Shown here: positions 5,811 to 7,583 of the stretch, in pieces
Layout: every line of letters begins with the position of its first letter
Position numbering within the stretch: the stretch's first letter is position 1
Assembly (NCBI GenBank): GCA_013697015.1
Contig: JACCXL010000161.1
Span: 1-7,583 of the forward strand
Origin: Chthoniobacterales bacterium
GTDB lineage: Bacteria; Verrucomicrobiota; Verrucomicrobiia; Chthoniobacterales; UBA10450
Direction of reading: 5' to 3'
Length of the DNA: 7,583 nt
Notes under the pieces: model-generated
The model's database searches: none
Seen by the model: only the letters and a program-made list of their open reading frames with translations
Told to the model about the DNA's origin: nothing
Translations under genes and position numbers: made by a program

Positions 5811-7266
5811 GCAAAGCATCGACCAGCCGCTGCGCTTCCTCTGTCATTTTAACCAGCTCGGGCCAGTTGCGATGGTAACCTTCTCCGGGCAATTTCCGGG
5901 TCGCGTCGAAACCCATATGCGACCCGACGTTTTGCGCCGTCGGCGCATGATCGAGCGAATCGCTTGGGTTGCGGATTATCGTGCTATCGCGCTCCGGATC
6001 GGTATTCGCACAGAGACGGAACAGAACCTCGCTGGTGTTGTGCACGTCGCAGTCTTCGTCCAGCACGATGATGTATTTACTGAACATCATCTGTCCCATG
6101 CCCCAAAGCCCGTGCATGACTTTGAACGCCTGATAGGGGAACTGCTTCCGAATACTGACGAATACAAGATTGTGGAAAACCCCTTCGGCTGGTAGCGCCA
6201 TGTCCACCATCTCCGGAAAGTTCATTTTGAAGACCGGCAGAAACATGCGCACGCTCGCGTCGCCCAAATAGTAGTCTTCCATTGGAGGCACGCCCACGAT
6301 CGTGCTCGGATAGATCGCATCGCGACGGGAAGTGATCGCAGTGAGGTGGAAAACGGGGTAATCTTCAACCGCAGTATAGAACCCGGTGTGATCTCCGAAC
6401 GGCCCCTCCGGCCGCGTCTCGCCGGGTTGCACATGCCCTTCCAGGACGAAATCGACGTCCGCCGGAACCTCGAGATCGATCGTCTTGCAGCGAACGAGTT
6501 CGACTGATTTGCGTCGCAGAAAGCCTGCGAAAAGGATCTCGTCCAAACCGTCTGGGAGCGGGGCGGTGGCGGCAAATGTGTAGGCGGGATCACCGCCCAG
6601 GCAGACTGCAACCGGCATGCGCTCGCCGCGTTCGTAATAACGCTTCCCATGGCGCGCACCAACCTTATGAATCTGCCAGTGCATGCCTGTGGTGCGTTCG
6701 TCGTAAATCTGCATGCGGTACATGCCGAGGTTGCGGGCGCCCGTATCAGGGTCGCGGGTGTGCACGTTCGGCAAGGTGATGAAGCGACCGCCGTCACGCG
6801 GCCAGCACTTCAGAATGGGGAGATCTGTCAGTGACAACTCCGCGCCCGCGTCACCAAAGCGGTGCACTACTTCCTGGCACGCTCCATCCCGGGCGTGTTT
6901 GGGCCTGGCGTGTAGCAGATGGAGGCCTTGTTTGAGCAAACTCCATCCCTCGCGCAGGTCGGTCGGAGGCTTCGCCTTCAGGATAAGCTGAATCTCTTGT
7001 GCGATCTCGTCGATGCTCTCCACGTTCAGTGCGAGAGCCATCCGCCGGCGCGATCCCATCGTGTTGATCGCGACCGGGAACGGAGAGATTTTCCCTTCGA
7101 TAGATGGTTGCTCGAAGAGGAGTGCCTTCCCGCCGGCGGGAGACTTCATCTCCCGATCGGCCCACTCTGTGATTAGCAGATCGGTATCGACTTGGGCCGG
7201 CACGCGCGTGAGCTCCCCGGCGCGTTCCAACGCACTGATGAAGTCACGAAAAGAGGCGTAAGCCAT
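5794..7266 (-). CDS. ubiD: UbiD-family prenylated-FMN-dependent decarboxylase
   Basis: UbiD enzymes decarboxylate aromatic or unsaturated acids using prenylated FMN made by a UbiX partner. The classic substrate is 4-hydroxy-3-polyprenylbenzoate in ubiquinone synthesis; homologues serve the futalosine menaquinone route. The 490-residue length is normal. The cofactor/metal region HTRDPDTGARNLGMYRMQ (169-186) carries the conserved Arg184, and EGPFGDHTGFY (287-297) carries Glu287 and Asp292, completing the Arg-Glu-Asp active-site set. DAIYPSTIVGVPPMEDYYLG (316-335) is also typical. There is no signal peptide, so the enzyme is cytoplasmic. The ATG at 7266-7264 is preceded by GGAAG only 2 nt away, and by GAGG 13 nt away, neither well spaced. 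No ubiX is in the window. The 3' end overlaps the plus-strand terminator. Since Verrucomicrobiota generally use menaquinone, a menaquinone role is plausible but unproven. Confidence 0.93.
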   Translation of the reverse strand: MAYASFRDFISALERAGELTRVPAQVDTDLLITEWADREMKSPAGGKALLFEQPSIEGKISPFPVAINTMGSRRRMALALNVESIDEIAQEIQLILKAKPPTDLREGWSLLKQGLHLLHARPKHARDGACQEVVHRFGDAGAELSLTDLPILKCWPRDGGRFITLPNVHTRDPDTGARNLGMYRMQIYDERTTGMHWQIHKVGARHGKRYYERGERMPVAVCLGGDPAYTFAATAPLPDGLDEILFAGFLRRKSVELVRCKTIDLEVPADVDFVLEGHVQPGETRPEGPFGDHTGFYTAVEDYPVFHLTAITSRRDAIYPSTIVGVPPMEDYYLGDASVRMFLPVFKMNFPEMVDMALPAEGVFHNLVFVSIRKQFPYQAFKVMHGLWGMGQMMFSKYIIVLDEDCDVHNTSEVLFRLCANTDPERDSTIIRNPSDSLDHAPTAQNVGSHMGFDATRKLPGEGYHRNWPELVKMTEEAQRLVDALQKKTG

Positions 7267-7317
7267 TTCTTCCGTGCAACCTCATGCGAAGAACAGCCTG
7301 AAGTCGAGCGCGGTCTT

Positions 7318-7583
7318 TCAGTAGCGAGGCGACGAAAGGAACTGATAGCCGATTACCCGGCCGCCTTGGAACGAGACCGTCTTATACGGGTAGCTTTGCC
7401 GAGATTCAAAGCCCGAGTAGTAAAACGGATCGTAGAAGGGATCGTAATAACCGAAGCCACGATAGAAACTGTGTCCATGGTGACGGAAGTAACCGCCTCT
7501 GCCGTAGCCACCGTAGCCTCCGCCAAAACCCCCGTAGCCGCCTCCGCCATAGCCCCCGTAGCCGCCTCCGCCATAGCCCCCGT
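7318..7583 (-). CDS. Gly/Tyr-rich protein, C-terminal part (5' end outside window)
   Basis: One minus-strand frame is open from the window edge to a TGA at 7320-7318, giving the last 87 residues. The visible N-terminal portion is Gly/Tyr repeats (units of GGYGGGGY, then GGFGGGY). Next comes an aromatic/His stretch with FRHHGHSFYRG and a DPFYDPFYY doublet, then a more ordinary tail containing VSFQGGRVIGYQFLSSPRY. The mix resembles low-complexity envelope or secreted proteins, but no family is recognised, and a signal peptide, if present, is outside the window. Another minus-strand frame (about 7353-7574, Ala-rich start) is also open because of the repeats. I prefer the Gly/Tyr frame because it continues through the non-repeated tail with sensible composition and runs off the edge without needing a start. 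It ends 51 nt before ubiD on the same strand with no terminator seen between, so cotranscription is possible. Confidence 0.6.
   Translation of the reverse strand, partial: GGYGGGGYGGYGGGGYGGFGGGYGGYGRGGYFRHHGHSFYRGFGYYDPFYDPFYYSGFESRQSYPYKTVSFQGGRVIGYQFLSSPRY
7515..7583. repeat. 24-bp tandem repeat inside the Gly/Tyr-rich gene
   Basis: Two identical 24-bp units lie at 7536-7559 and 7560-7583, and a related 21-bp unit at 7515-7535 has one codon fewer and changed bases (TTTT in place of CTAT on the minus strand). Each full unit encodes eight residues of the Gly/Tyr pattern, so loss or gain of units keeps the reading frame. The array runs to the window edge, so its total copy number is unknown. 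Confidence 0.85.

Noticed and set aside
7353..7574. Ala-rich minus-strand open frame of 73 codons
   Set aside because: It is an alternative reading of the 24-bp repeats; the Gly/Tyr frame extends further and has a coherent tail.

Overview
The window is GC-rich, gene-dense bacterial chromosome with short intergenic gaps and no mobile element, CRISPR array, tRNA or rRNA. Several features together suggest Verrucomicrobiota, possibly the Chthoniobacterales side. These are the short N-terminal FHA protein, a signal peptidase I with a long helical N-terminus and a large insert, a Gly-zipper lipoprotein with an 'SPY...DV...G..V.D...F' tail, and starts mostly without Shine-Dalgarno sequences. This placement is inferred from remembered family patterns; no search was run.

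Left edge (1-393): the 5' part of an FHA-domain gene on the minus strand is divergent from lepA. The 104-bp gap between them holds a good sigma70-like promoter for lepA, whose predicted transcript would start almost at the AUG, and a 14-bp near-palindrome.

Centre (394-5312, plus strand): four tightly packed genes form a likely operon. They are lepA (elongation factor 4), lepB (signal peptidase I), an unrecognised multi-pass membrane protein of 392 residues, and a squalene/phytoene synthase family enzyme. Gaps are 12, 12 and 5 nt, and no start has a convincing Shine-Dalgarno sequence. A Gly-zipper lipoprotein follows after 55 nt. The run ends at a strong hairpin plus U-tract (5771-5810) whose right arm lies inside the 3' end of the convergent ubiD-type gene.

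Right edge (5794-7583, minus strand): a complete UbiD-family prenylated-FMN decarboxylase with the Arg-Glu-Asp active-site set intact, preceded on the same strand by the C-terminal part of a Gly/Tyr-rich protein encoded by 24-bp tandem repeats.

Functionally the plus-strand cluster combines translation (LepA), export processing (LepB), an undefined membrane protein and C30/C40 isoprenoid synthesis. UbiD probably serves quinone synthesis. Most of the content is housekeeping. I see no clear novel defence or mobile system. The items most worth a second look are the unknown membrane protein in the lepA-lepB-synthase cluster, the enlarged LepB, the possible leaderless lepA start and the terminator shared with ubiD.
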